Below, in pieces: positions 47,084 to 57,734 of a stretch of DNA of 64,000 bases. How positions within the stretch are numbered: the first letter of the stretch is position 1; the number at the start of each line of letters is the position of its first letter. This stretch comes from Hexactinellida sp. DTS-2022 (lineage: Eukaryota > Porifera > Hexactinellida): NCBI GenBank assembly GCA_028753945.1, contig JAPNXP010000003.1, positions 186,001 through 250,000 on the forward strand. The letters are read 5' to 3'. The notes under the pieces were generated by a model. That model did not search any database and was not told where the DNA came from. It was given only the letters and a program-made list of their open reading frames with translations. A program made the translations under genes and the position numbers.

Positions 47084-47472
47084 AAACATTTATGTGTTTA
47101 TATTTGTAGCTTTGATTCTAAATAAACTTGATTCTGTCTACAAGTTATAATTAGAATTGGGTAGCTATCTGCAATATAGTCAATTTGACTGTGATCATGG
47201 GCAGGTCAGTGAAGCGTATATGCAAAAAAAGTTGACTTGAGTCAGATACTCCCACTAACTTCACTTTTAAACAAACACTATTGTATGCTTCGGTGTGACA
47301 TATACGGATTGTCGGGTTCTACTTCTATGTGACTTTCGAGGTACCACTGTTATTTAGAACTATTTACCTAGTGGCCTAATATTATGTTCTCGACTGTATA
47401 CCATTTCACTGCCCGTTCCTACACAGCCCAGTGCAGTGTATTAGGGAAAGTACAAACTGGGACTAAAGCGTA

Positions 47473-47640
47473 CAGTGAACTCCCGTTATGTCGGTCAAGT
47501 CGGATATAACGAAACAATCGCTTATAACGAAATGGAGAATCCCCCCAGAGCACTAAATGCATTAATAAATATCCGCTTATAACGAAGGGATTTACAGGTC
47601 CCAAGCACTTCGTTATAACGAGGGTTTAGAATATAAACTG
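47473..47640. mobile_element. pogo-like MITE, 168 bp
   Basis: Begins CAGTGAACTCCCGTTATGTC and ends AGAATATAAACTG with TA on both sides (47471-47472, 47641-47642). The interior 'gcttataacgaa' and 'cagagcactaaatgcatt' are shared, inverted, with 8548-8722. Confidence 0.72.
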
Positions 47641-47663
47641 TATTTCAGTAAGTGGCTCAAATG

Positions 47664-47850
47664 CAGGGCCGCCGAGAGGATTACCAGAGGCTTTGCGGGC
47701 CCCGGGGCAAAACAATAATGATGGGCCCCTCTGGAACCTTTCCCAAACCCAAATGTTCATTTTTACACGATTTCCTTATTTTCACGGGCCCCTCAGATCC
47801 ACGGGCCCCGGGGCAACTGCCCCCCCTACCCCCCCCTCTTGGCGCCCCTG
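47664..47850. mobile_element. hAT-like MITE, 187 bp, TSD CTCAAATG
   Basis: CAGGGCCGCCGAGAG ... CTCTTGGCGCCCCTG with exact duplications CTCAAATG (47656-47663 and 47851-47858). Interior of GGGCCCC-type runs. It lies 23 bp from the pogo-like MITE. Confidence 0.9.
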
Positions 47851-47932
47851 CTCAAATGTAAAACATTATTAATTAAGGATAACAAAAATCGTTAGTTCAA
47901 AATCTCTAAAAAGGAAGTTGGCTGTTTGCAAT

Positions 47933-48358
47933 CTACGGCCCAGACTCCAGCATGGTCTGAGAGGAACTGCAGGTAGCTTTCCCGGGATCTGGCTCGACGT
48001 TTAGGCTGGTGATTACGCCATCTTCTACTATCATTGAATAGCGCTTGGAGCGGGTGCCTCCTAGTATTCCAGTTGCATCAAAATCCATGCCTAAAGCCTT
48101 TGTAAAGAGCGCGTCAGTGTCTGAGAGCATGCGCACCTTCCCACCAACCCGATGCTCCTGTCCCATGCTGACATTACAAACACGTCGTTAACTGATACAC
48201 ATACAATCGGGTCGAATCCTTAACTTTCCATTTTTCCGAGTCTTCAACAAAGCCTGGTAAATGGATTTTTGAGCAAGTTGGCGTATATGCTCCGGGACAG
48301 CGAATAATATATATGATTTGATATTCCCTTCTTGCCGGTAAACATTTCTTTAACATTT
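47933..48358 (-). pseudogene. PRDX5: Peroxiredoxin-5-like retro-pseudogene fragment
   Basis: Minus strand, from about 48358 down to the TAG at 47933-47935. The pieces match peroxiredoxin 5, a thiol peroxidase, in order. VNVKEMFTGKKG comes first, then CPGAYTPTCSKIHLPGF with the peroxidatic cysteine in PTCSK, then GFDPIVCVSVNDVFVMSAW. GKVRMLSDTDALFTKALGMD, LGGTRSKRYSMIVEDGV and LNVEPDPGKATCSSSQ, with the resolving-type cysteine, follow. They lie in different frames, with single-base losses near the KVK/GFD and AW/GQ joints and another before PGAY. There are no introns where animal genes have several, and the first 50 or so residues are missing. The simplest reading is a 5'-truncated processed copy. 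Assembly errors in G runs are an alternative for two of the shifts. Confidence 0.8.
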
Positions 48359-49080
48359 ACTATGTTTGCCTCCTCCGCCACCGCCTCCTCCTAGCCAGCT
48401 CCTCCTCCTCCGCCTTCACTGGAAGGGGTGGGCGGTTACCTCCTCCCTCTTCGGAGCAGAATTGTTGCGAAGAAGAGGCCGGTAGCCATAGCCGCCCACC
48501 CCTTCACAAGGGAGCGGGCGCGCCAATTCTCAGCTAAGGTTTTGCAAATAATATATAGCGTACATTTCTAATCAAACCAAAGTTTATAGCGTCTACAACT
48601 CTCTTACCTTCCAATTCTCGACACCTCGCTTGGAGGCCTTGTTCTTCTTTTCAAGTTGAACGCAGGTAAGAAACCCACTACATTACTCCAGGAACATATT
48701 AATCATTCTAATTAGTGAATGTTGAAGGGATAAATTACTAAAGCGATCAAGCTATATAAATAAGGTTATTTCGAAAGGAATAAATTAAGTTCCAGCATGG
48801 CCATGGTTCGAGTAAATTGTAAACGTATTTGATAAAATTATTCGATATTTAAGGTCACGGCAAATCTCGAATAATTATATCAAATCACGCTTTAGAGGAT
48901 CGGTATGTGTATAATTATACTCAGGTAGCAGAATGGAGTCGAAAGAGGGGCCATAGATTGGGCAAGGACACAATTTGGGAATAAATTGCTGACGCATTCC
49001 AGCGTTGCTATGGAAAAATTCGTCCAAACATGCTCATGTGATATATCAAATTTTACACCAAATAAAAGACGATGTATGAC
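48359..49080. other. GC-rich hairpin at 48418-48512; otherwise nothing recognised
   Basis: The hairpin has arms AAGGGGTGGGCGG and CCGCCCACCCCTT, similar in design to 44995-45086. The rest shows no coding or repeat structure that I can support. Confidence 0.45.
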
Positions 49081-49364
49081 TTAATTTGAACAAGTTTTTA
49101 TTGAGGGCAAGTCCGGCGAACAGTATCGGAAGTGGTCCGGCGAACAGTATCGGAACTATGGCGAGCTGTCATGGCCGATATAGGCACTCTTTCATTTGCC
49201 TCAATATCCAAAAATGTTCGCACTACATCAAAGTACATGTGTACAAGTTTAGGTGCTTTTTATCGAAAGATTAACTATAAATAGGCATATAATGTACCGG
49301 CGGAGAGCCTGGATGTCGCCCGGCTTGTTAGTCTCCTCCGCCTGCTCCTCTGCATAGGGGGCGT

Positions 49365-49985
49365 CTACATGTGGGATATGGCGAGCGATCGCTCACCCAC
49401 GAGAGCGGCAGGGAGACGGACAGATTTGTGTCCAGGCACTGTCCGGATAGACTTGAGCAGTACACGCCGCAGGTAGTCCGTGTTGAGCAGCTGGGCGTCC
49501 CGAGGCAGCTCTATCAGGTAATGGGGACTCGCCTCGCTCTCGGACACCAGGGAATCCATTTTCGATTAGATTAGGTCCTGCAACTGCTCGAAAATCGGGG
49601 AATACAGCGGCCTCGCGTCTGAGCGCGAGCCAGCAGCTGACGTCTCGCTCACCAAGGAGGGCGGCAGGGGGCCGTACAGATTTAATCCAGGTATTGGGTG
49701 CAGAGATGACCAATACCTATGAATGGGGAGTCTACGCGCTCCAGGATGCCTGGCGGGCGGAGAAGGCCTCGGGCACAGCCGGTCAGAGTTCCGGAAGTCT
49801 TCAATAAACCGCTTGAGGGAGCTGAGAACAGGCTGCCGCAGGCAGTCCGTGTGGAGCTGCTGGGCGGAGCGCAGCAGCTCTATCAGGTAGTAGGAGCAAG
49901 CCTCGTTCCTCGAGACCAGAGAGACCACATACGCGCAGATGAGCTTCCTCAGGTCATAGGAGAACGGGGAATCCTGCGGTCCTCC
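49365..49985 (-). pseudogene. Tandemly duplicated coding-like fragment, GC-rich, unidentified
   Basis: Minus strand. One unit reads DSPFSYDLRKLICAYVVSLV then SRNEACSYYLIELLRSAQQL and HTDCLRQPVLSSLKRFIEDF (about 49980-49800). A second, lower unit reads SPIFEQLQDLI, a stop, then SLVSESEASPHYLIELPRDA and QLLNTDYLRRVLLKSI (about 49590-49440). The two are clearly related, so a segment of about 400 bp was duplicated; the second copy has a stop and weaker conservation. Base composition is much richer in GC than its surroundings. I do not recognise the protein family. It may be an exon of a host gene or an old retrocopy. Confidence 0.45.
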
Positions 49986-50159
49986 GTATGAGCGCGAACC
50001 GACAGCTGGCCGCTGCGCCGCAGAGACAGCAAGCGGCTCTCCGGGGGAGTCTGCTCGCAGCCGGGAGGCGGGGCGGGCAGCAGCTGATCCTCCGGAGCCG
50101 AATCCGCCCTGGTTGGCAATTTGTGGAGAGAGAACATCTGAAGGTAGGTCTCCTTGGAA

Positions 50160-50901
50160 ACTGACCTGTTGAGGGGTGTGACGTTCTGATTAGATAGTGA
50201 AAATTAGGCCCACTCAGTTCGTATCTGATGGGTGAGGCCTGGGGCGTAGGAAGATTGTCAAGATGCTCTGGACGCAGTACAGCTTTTTTTTTGGTTCTTG
50301 AATAGTACTTTCTGATCAGTAAAGATATACTGAAGATTGTGAACGATTCCACTCAATTCTAAGTTCTTTTTGGAGAGATGTGATATGATATCATCTTTCT
50401 CTTTCAAGGCCTGGGATCTCCTGGCTCAGAAAAGTCACATTCTCTAGCTAGTTTATTCCATAATACCCTTACATGTTAGCTATTATTAAAGAGAAAGTTT
50501 GACTCTCTAGCTCAAATTCTTTCCAAGTTACAGTCAATTATTTGAATATGGAACTTAACGACCTGCTATTATTATGTAATTACGGACATACCTAATTTCC
50601 GGAACGGAACGGTATGGAACGGTACCATTCCTGAAAATCAAAGTACCTAAATTACGGAACGGTACCATTCCGGGAAATCTAAGTACCTAAATTACGGAAC
50701 GGGATAGCCCCCCCGCCCCCCCCCCAAGGTATTGGTTATTATAGACTTTAGAAACATTTGGTCTTGCATCCTGACATACTATTTGTACTAAATGTGCTAA
50801 ATTATGAAGAAAAATTGAAACAAACTGGCGTAAGCGCGTTTAGGGACCCAGGGGCCGAAATAGCTAACCTATTGTGTTATTGTGGTGCCCTAAATCACTA
50901 G
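50160..50901. other. No gene; fragments of repeats
   Basis: 50461-50570 matches one arm of the foldback at 40031. 50595-50700 has three spaced 'acggaacggtaccattcc' units, similar to 52205-52265. A C run lies at 50708-50725. No coding sequence. Confidence 0.45.
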
Positions 50902-51078
50902 TGTGGTGAGCCGGGAACGCAAGTGACTAAAGAAGTTTATTGCTATGCTTGAAGAATAAGAGAATTAAGAAATGCCTACAATAACCTAATAGAAAACTAA
51001 CAAATAAATACTAACTACGGCTACTGATATCTTAGTGGGTGGTCGCCTCCGCTTAGGAACTATGGATATCTTACATCA
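50902..51078 (-). repeat. Gypsy 3' LTR
   Basis: Read on the minus strand it begins TGATGTAAGATATCC at 51078 and ends CCCGGCTCACCACA at 50902, giving TG...CA borders and 177 bp. It contains AATAAA (gcAATAAActtctttag) near its end. Immediately upstream on the minus strand is GACGCGAAGGGGAAG, a purine-rich priming tract. The integrase gene lies just beyond. Confidence 0.75.
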
Positions 51079-51232
51079 CTTCCCCTTCGCGTCGGCCATA
51101 CAATTAGTGTGTCCCGGTAGCGGAGGGGCTTCTGGATAACCCGACCGTGTTGGGTGACTGTGGGTGATCCCGCGGGATCTGAGCTCGGCATGGGCAGGTC
51201 CTGAATTTGCTCCTGGCTTATGTCGGCTGTAT

Positions 51233-51994
51233 TCATTTCATCGGTTTCGTTAGGTTCAATAGAGGTGCACCTAGATGCTCTTGTTGGATGCCATCCGAGA
51301 TTACTGTCCGGTAAGGTGAGTTATTATCCCGTGAGGTTACCTTACAGCGGTTCAGATGGACGGTTCTCCTCCTTCCGTCGCCCATGTCTACTGTGACGTT
51401 CGGGGGATCGGCTTTCACTACGAGGAAGGGCCCATTGTACCGTGGATCGAGGCTGTCAGACTTTGCATCGTTGCGAAGGTACCAATAGTCTCCGTTCGTA
51501 ACTGTTGTTTCCTTCCGATCCTTATCGAAAGTCCGCTTCATAGTGTCCTGGTAGTTTTGTAAGTTCGTGCGTGCTGATTCAACTGAGCGTTCCACCCCAT
51601 GTGAGGCTTCTTCAAACCAGCTGTCGGGCGTCATTCGCGGCTGCCCTTCGCTTGTATGGAGTCGCAGGTTGGGGATAGGTTCGGAACCATGCATGACATG
51701 GAAAGGCGTGAGTTTTGTGCCAGAGTTTGGAAGAGTGTTGATTGTGTATGCCACTTCCTGTAGCAGTTCGGGCCAGCACTCCTTAGTCAACTCAAGTTGC
51801 GATATAATACAGCGTAGAGTCTGTTTGACCGTTTGTATATTGCGCTCGGCCTGACCGTCCCCTTGAGGGTGGTATGGCGAAGAAAGTACCTTTTTCACCC
51901 CTAGCGAGTCTAAGGACCGGCGAATCTCTGCGCCATCAACGTTTGGGCCCTGATCGCTTAAAACTGTTTCGGGTAGGCCATGCCGGTGTAGCAT
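51233..51994 (-). pseudogene. Gypsy integrase, C-terminal part of pol, truncated
   Basis: An open minus-strand frame of 253 codons begins inside the integrase core at HGLPETVLSDQGPNVDG (second catalytic aspartate). It continues with SSPYHPQGDGQAERNIQTVK (catalytic glutamate in QAERN), then the NTLPNSGTKLTPFHVMHG segment and a C-terminal YNGPFLVVKADPPNVTVDMG module of the GPY/F type. This is the end of Gypsy pol. The 5' remainder, including the first aspartate, reverse transcriptase and gag, is absent. Homology stops at about 51994, where the 'tatacccggg' array starts. The methionine at the start is internal to the domain, not a real start. Stop at 51233, then about 150 bp to the priming tract and LTR. 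Confidence 0.87.
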
Positions 51995-51997
51995 TCC

Positions 51998-52190
51998 AGA
52001 TTAACCTCCATCAGTATATACCCGGGTATAATCTGTCCTAGGCCAGAATATACCCGGGAGTATATTCTGTCCTAGGCTAGATTATACCCGGGTATGAAGT
52101 GGGCTAGCCCAAAATATACCCCTCTAGCCCAGATTATACCCCCTTGTGGATGTATAATCTGGGCTAGGACAAAATATATCCCTCTCTTAT
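51998..52190. repeat. Array of 'tatacccgggtataatctg' units, left member of an inverted pair
   Basis: Degenerate units built from TATACCCGGGTATA and TCTGTCCTAGG(C) steps. The stretch 'gggtatgaagtgggctagcc' is matched inversely at about 58425-58450 within the array at 58330-58560. The two arrays face each other across the Ginger-like element. Confidence 0.75.
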
Positions 52191-52291
52191 TGTGTATGCC
52201 TAATTTTCGGAACGGGACGGGACAGTCCCGGAAAATCTAGATACCCAATTTTCGGGACGGGACAGTAGTAGTAGGTTACCAAATATGTAGT

Positions 52292-52487
52292 CAGTAGATG
52301 TCGACTAAAAGCAAGCCGGTTATAAGAACATATCGGATATAAGAACACAATGTTGGAAAAACGGTTGCCAAACTTGCCATATACCGGTTATTATACTCTA
52401 TATAAATTATGTCGGTTATAAGAACATGCAGGTTATAAGCACATCAAGTGTAGTTCCCGACGATGTGCTTATAACCAGCATCCACTG
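52292..52487. mobile_element. pogo-like MITE (CAGTAGATGTCGG family), copy 2
   Basis: CAGTAGATGTCGACTAAAAG ... TTATAACCAGCATCCACTG, with TA at 52488-52489. The left flank is gt instead of ta. Internal sequence matches 12712-12885. Confidence 0.68.
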
Positions 52488-52763
52488 TATTTCGAATGAC
52501 GATTGAACAAAAAACCCAACACAAGTTTATACGTATTAGGTATGTGGTTCTAATTTTATAACTAAATACGTACTAATTCATTGAAAAAAATGACAAATAA
52601 TTGTGAATAGATTATAAACTATTCTTTTTGCCGAATAATCCATTATTGATTGTTAAAACTACGAAGAGAACAAATATTTGATCAAATTCAACTTCTCTTC
52701 GGGTAAACTTCGCAAATAAACTATCCATATTGCGAATACCCAAAATTTTCCAAAAAGTTAATA

Positions 52764-52983
52764 CCGTATTTCCCCGAATAAGCGCCCCGGCGCTTATTGT
52801 TTTCGTGGGCCAAAATTATCCTGAAATTTTTGTGAAAAATCCAGAATATAATATTTAGGTCGGTTCTAACGGTTTTCACCAACAGTCTACCTACCGAAGT
52901 TGCCAAAATCAATGGAATTACATTACAGTGATCAACTAATGTGTATAAATTTCATCATACCAATGTCATTTTTATTGACCCGG
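52764..52983. mobile_element. CCGTATTT-family MITE, copy 2, cut by the Ginger-like element
   Basis: Matches 3324-3563 from the left end to 'gacccgg', where the element at 52984 begins. The expected continuation 'cgcttatt...atacggta' is not found right after 58212, so the right flank has been lost or rearranged. Confidence 0.62.
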
Positions 52984-53700
52984 TGTCGGAGTGCCAGCGG
53001 TCCCCCGTGTCAGATGTCCCCCCGGACATGTAGCCCTAGGGCCAGATGTCCCCCCTCAGGGTCAGATGTCCCCCACTCGGACTCCTCACCCTAGGGTCAT
53101 ATGTCCCCCCGGACGAGTGGCCCTAGGATCAGATGTCCCCCCGGACAAGTGGTCCTAGGATCATATGTCCCCCTGGACCAGTGGTCCTAGGGTCAGATGT
53201 CAACCCAAACCTGTGGCCCTAGGGCCAGATGTCCCCCCTCAGGGTCAGATGTCCCCCACTCGGACTCCTCACCCTAGGGTCATATGTCCCCCCGGACGAG
53301 TGGCCCTAGGATCAGATGTCCCCCCGGACAAGTGGTCCTAGGATCATATGTCCCCCTGGACCAGTGGCCCTAGGGTCAGATGTCAACCCAAACCTGTGGC
53401 CCTAGGGCCAGATGTCCCCCCTCAGGGTCAGATGTCCCCCACTCGGACTCCTCACCCTAGGGTCAGATGTCCCCCCGGACCAGTGGCCCTAGGGTTATAT
53501 GTCCCCCCGGACCTGTGGCCCCTATGGTCAGATGTCCCCCCGGACCTGTGGCCCCTATGGTCAGATGTCCCCCCGGACCTGTGGTCCTAGGGTCAGATGT
53601 CCCCCCGGACCTGTGGCCCTAGGGTCAGATGCCCCCCCGGACCTGTGACCCTAGGATCAGATGCCCCCCCGGACCTGTGGCCCTAGGGTCAGATGTCTTC
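52984..53700. repeat. Left terminal array of about 30-bp GC-rich units
   Basis: About 22 units of CAGATGTCCCCCCGGACCTG followed by TGGCCCTAGGGT, with a higher-order unit of about 185 bp repeated near 53040, 53225 and 53405. An open frame across it is composed only of the repeat and is not a gene. Confidence 0.88.
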
Positions 53701-54639
53701 CCTCAGAAACCTCACAATAGGGCCCCAGAATACTAAATTTCACAATGCACGTCACTATGTTTCATATTCTACATTTAAGCTACATATATTCCCAATATAG
53801 ATTTCTATCACTAGTTAGTAACAATATCCTATTGACTAGCATATGCATTTTTCGATTACAACAATTACGATGACATTTAACAATAATATATAATTGTGAA
53901 TTTGTGAGGTACGTATATTGTATTTTGTTATTGTAATCCAGATGTTGGAAAATGTTTATGATGAACTTTATGAATATGCAGCTTTTACCCGCTACCCAAT
54001 AACTTCATCTAAGAACGAACGCCGCATTATACGTCGCAAATGTTTTGAGCACTATTATGCAGCTGATGGCTTGTTGTACTACTCCAGCGTTGGCACTAGC
54101 AAAGCGTTGAAATTATCTAGTTTACTTGAAAGAAAATGGAGGATGGTGGCACGTTCACTTGAAGAAGGAAAAAGAATAATTGATTCAAGCCATTCCAGCC
54201 CTTTTGGTAAGTACATAGACTATGATATGATTACCGTATTAATTATTAATGATTATACTGTCTAGTTGCTTCCTATTCTTTGTTTTCTACAGCTATCTTA
54301 TTCTTCAAATTCCTATAGGTGGACACTTTGGAAGAGATAAGACATACGAGAAGATTGCATCCCGTTTTTACTGGCCTAATATGTATTTCGAAGTAAGTGA
54401 GTACATTACAGCTTGTGACATTTTCCAAAGAATTAATGAATGCGGTAAATTTGTGAAGGCAAGAGCTCCCCTTCACCCAATAAAAGTGGAATCAGAAGTG
54501 TGGAAGATGGTACGTGTTCCGTGTTCCTATTGAGTTATATAGTCATTACTTTTCTCAAATACATTGTACCATCACTGATGGTAGAAATCATTTAACTTCC
54601 TCCGCCTGCATCAAATTGCATGGATAAATTGTGCTACAG

Positions 54640-55390
54640 AAAAATATTTATCCATGCGTGACCTTCGATATATAAGGCCTGAGTGCTGGTTTGAACCATG
54701 GATTACTTAAAGTGCATTGAAAAATGGAGAATTGTTCTTTATCCCAATAATTAGCAATGATAGAGCTGAAAAGTGTATTATAACTATATAGGAATATGGT
54801 ACCCAGGTATACATAGCACTCTCCAGAATTGTGATATGTCATCATCTGATGACGTAATGGTAATTTTGGTTGCGAATTATCTTGTTTTTCTAGCATACTT
54901 TTAACATAGTTAAACGCGTTATAAATGTTCAAAATTGGAACATGGTTATACCCATAACTAGTTGAAAAAAATATATCGAAATTATAAATGGAATGTTGAC
55001 ACATTCCTCGGTTGCCATGGAAATGTATATTTCCTAAATGTGTCATAACTCAAAAACTATGAATGTTATGTAAACTAGGCTGGTACTGATCTGTCCGGAA
55101 TAGGTAACTTCCTATTCATTGATAATACATTTTATATGCCTAACTTCAACAACTTTTGAGATCATGACATAATTAACACTTAATTCATTATTAGGTAATG
55201 ACTCACTATCTCAAAGATGATTGAAGTAATAATACATAATACACTTTTCAGCTCTATCATTGCTAATTATTGGGATAAAGAACAATTCTCCATTTTTCAA
55301 TGCACTTTAAGTAATCCATGGTACACAAATTTTCGCTTAGCACTCAGGCCTTATATATCGAAGGTCACGATCCATGCAATATTTATAATT
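54640..55390. repeat. Foldback MITE in the third intron-borne segment
   Basis: 54645-54785 ('tatttatccatgcgtgacc', 'gcctgagtgctggt', 'agaattgttctttatccca') is inverse to 55230-55382, with a central unique part of about 440 bp. It lies wholly inside the intron between exons 2 and 3, which explains that intron's length (1.1 kb, against 69-152 bp for the others). Non-coding. Confidence 0.78.
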
Positions 55391-55399
55391 AAGTATACA

Positions 55400-55524
55400 T
55401 AGTGTAACCTCGATTATCCGAATATGTTGCGACAAGTCAAAACGTTAAGGGTAGCGGGACCATACGTAGCGTAGATACATGTGGGACTACCATTATTTGT
55501 GTTCGGATAATCGAAATTGCACTG
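55400..55524. mobile_element. Short MITE with 'cgattatccgaa' ends
   Basis: TAGTGTAACCTCGATTATCC and its inverse GGATAATCGAAATTGCACTG close a 125-bp segment in the same intron. The CAGTG terminus and small size suggest a pogo-like MITE; the duplication is unclear. Confidence 0.55.
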
Positions 55525-57734
55525 ACTGTGAATACTTTTGATCGAATGAAAATCAGACGAACAAATCCTTGTTTCAAATATCTTCTACTTGTTTTCTTCG
55601 ATATATAGGTTGGAGTTGATCTAATTGGGCCTTTACCGGTGACACTTAGAGGTAATAAATACATAATAACCTTGGTGGATTACTTCTCGAAGTGGCCTGA
55701 GGCAGAGGCACTACCAAATAAGACTTCGAAAGGTGTTGCCCTCTTCTTTTACAAGACTATGTGCAGATTTGGATGCACCAAAATCATTATCAGCGACCAG
55801 GGACGAGAATTCGTCAACCGTGTGAACCAGGAAATGTTTGAATTGACTAAAACAAATCACAAGGTTTCTACAGCCTACCATCCTCAAACAAATGGTTTGG
55901 TTGTGAGATTTAACCAGACACTTCAACGTGCTCTCGCAAAGCTCGTAAAAAATGAACAGAACGATTGGGATCTGTACATTGATGGTGTTCTATTCGGTTA
56001 CAGGACAGCAATACAGAAGTCAACGGAGAAAACACCTTTCGAAATAATGTACCTCCGGTAAGTTTTGCGAATTAAAACATACTAGTAATAAATACAATGT
56101 GAGAAAGAACGAACTGTTATAATACTAACTAATTTATAGTCAAGCTATACTACCAATTGAGATGGAGATTTTGCATGAGGAACTAAACATGACTGTTGAC
56201 CCTGATCTAGACACCTTCATTGATAACATGAATAACATGAAGAAGAATTTATATGGAAAAGTTGATGAGAACATTCAGAAGTCACAAAAGAAACAGAAAA
56301 AGGATTATGACCAAAAGCATAAGCATTCAACAGTAATAATAAAATTTAAGAAATTTTAATTTCGTTATATTTACTTATCATCTTCTTTACTATTTATATA
56401 GAAATTGAAACCAGGTACACTTGTTCTCCTTCGGAATAGTGCTATGGATGGAAGGAAGGGGAATAAATTTCGAATGAGGTATCAAGGACCATTAGAAATT
56501 TTTAAAGATTTGGGGAAGGGAATTTTCAAGCTTCGCAATTCTAAAACAGGTCTTATCCTTAAGAAGACTCAGAATGCTAGCCGTCTAAAGCTTTACCGAA
56601 AGAAGGATCACAAACAGTCACCTCCACCTAGCTCAGGCTATCGACGTGGAAAGCGCTGTGAGAAACGATCTAGAGTTATAGACTCTGATAGCGAAACATG
56701 CAGCAATAAGTCGGGAGGAACCCTTTAGATCTCATCTCTATCTGAATCGGAATCTGACGGTAGAGAAAAGAGTAGTAAAGACTCTATCAAACCACTTATA
56801 ATACCATCGAATCAAGATATACATCAGTTGAAAGCAAATGAGGGGACCAAGGTCAGTAAAAGCATTAAATGCTGTCTAATATTGCATTTAATATCGAATA
56901 CGTACAAACAATATTCAGATGAGATTTTGATATTAACCATGTACATTATTCCATTAACTATTGGTTTTACCAACCATAAAACAAGACTTATACTTTATTT
57001 TAGGAATCCATAAGCTGGACAATTTCATCGAGTCCTCCTTCGCCTTCTCCATTCTGGGTCCATAGTCTGGAACTTAGTCCAAGGGATGAGTTGGAATTGC
57101 TGAACGGATTTTGGCTGACAGATAAACACATTGTTGCAGCTCAAAAACTGCTGAAAATACAGCACTCAATTATAAATGGTCTCGACGATCCCCTCTTACT
57201 AGCAGAAAGGTTTCAGTATAAGTCAACTGCAAACTCGTTTGTTCAGATCATCAACCTAGGTAGGACACACTGGGTTTGTACTTCAAGCATAAATTGTACA
57301 TCTGGAGTAGTTTATGTTTATGATAGTATCCCAGCATGTTCCTTCGGATCATCATCTCTCAAGAGACAAGTTGCAGCGATATTACAGACAAGTGAGCTTA
57401 CCTTTGAATTACATTTTGTTGAAACCCAAAGACAATCAGGCGGATCGGAAAGTGGACTCTTTTCAATTGCATTTGCTACAGCACTGTGCCAAGGTATTGA
57501 CCCACATAACTGTTCATTTAATCAGACCCAAATGAGGGTACACCTTCACCACTGTTTGGAACAAAGAATTATCACTATGTTTCCGCCATCAAAAAAGTCA
57601 AGGCGAATGGGCTTAAAGAGATGGAATCGAATGATGTTAGTAAAATAGATGTTAGTAATACATGTAGTAGCAATTCATTAGTTTTCAACATGTATCTGTG
57701 TCAGATTATGGGTTATATAATTGCTTACGGGAGG

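Larger units (their letters stand above)
53942..57648 (+). pseudogene. Ginger1-like transposase with C-terminal Ulp1-type protease, six exons, inactivated
   Basis: Exons 53942-54206, 54319-54509, 55609-56057, 56140-56332, 56402-56851 and 57004-57648 join at GT-AG borders into one frame of 731 codons including the stop. The ATG at 53942 opens the first exon. Domains: an N-terminal segment like that at 30541, then an H2C2 zinc-binding module (GGHFGRDKTYEKIASRFYW ... CDIFQR, its first C-x2-C cysteine kept, the second replaced by F-Q). A DDE integrase core has VDLIGP and SDQGREF aspartates but HPQTNGLVVRFNQ, valine where family members have the catalytic glutamate. A GPY-type module (RYQGPLEIFKDLGKGIFKL) and a C-terminal C48 (Ulp1) fold follow: histidine in THWVC, aspartate in VYDS, and GGSESGLFSIAFATAL with serine at the nucleophile cysteine. 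A TAG at 56726-56728 interrupts exon 5 in frame. The copy is therefore dead, though splice sites and frame survive. Confidence 0.85.

Noticed and set aside
52984..53700. Proline-rich open frames in the array
   Set aside because: They are read-through of the 30-bp repeat; the frame and sequence follow the unit length, and the inverted array gives the same artefact.
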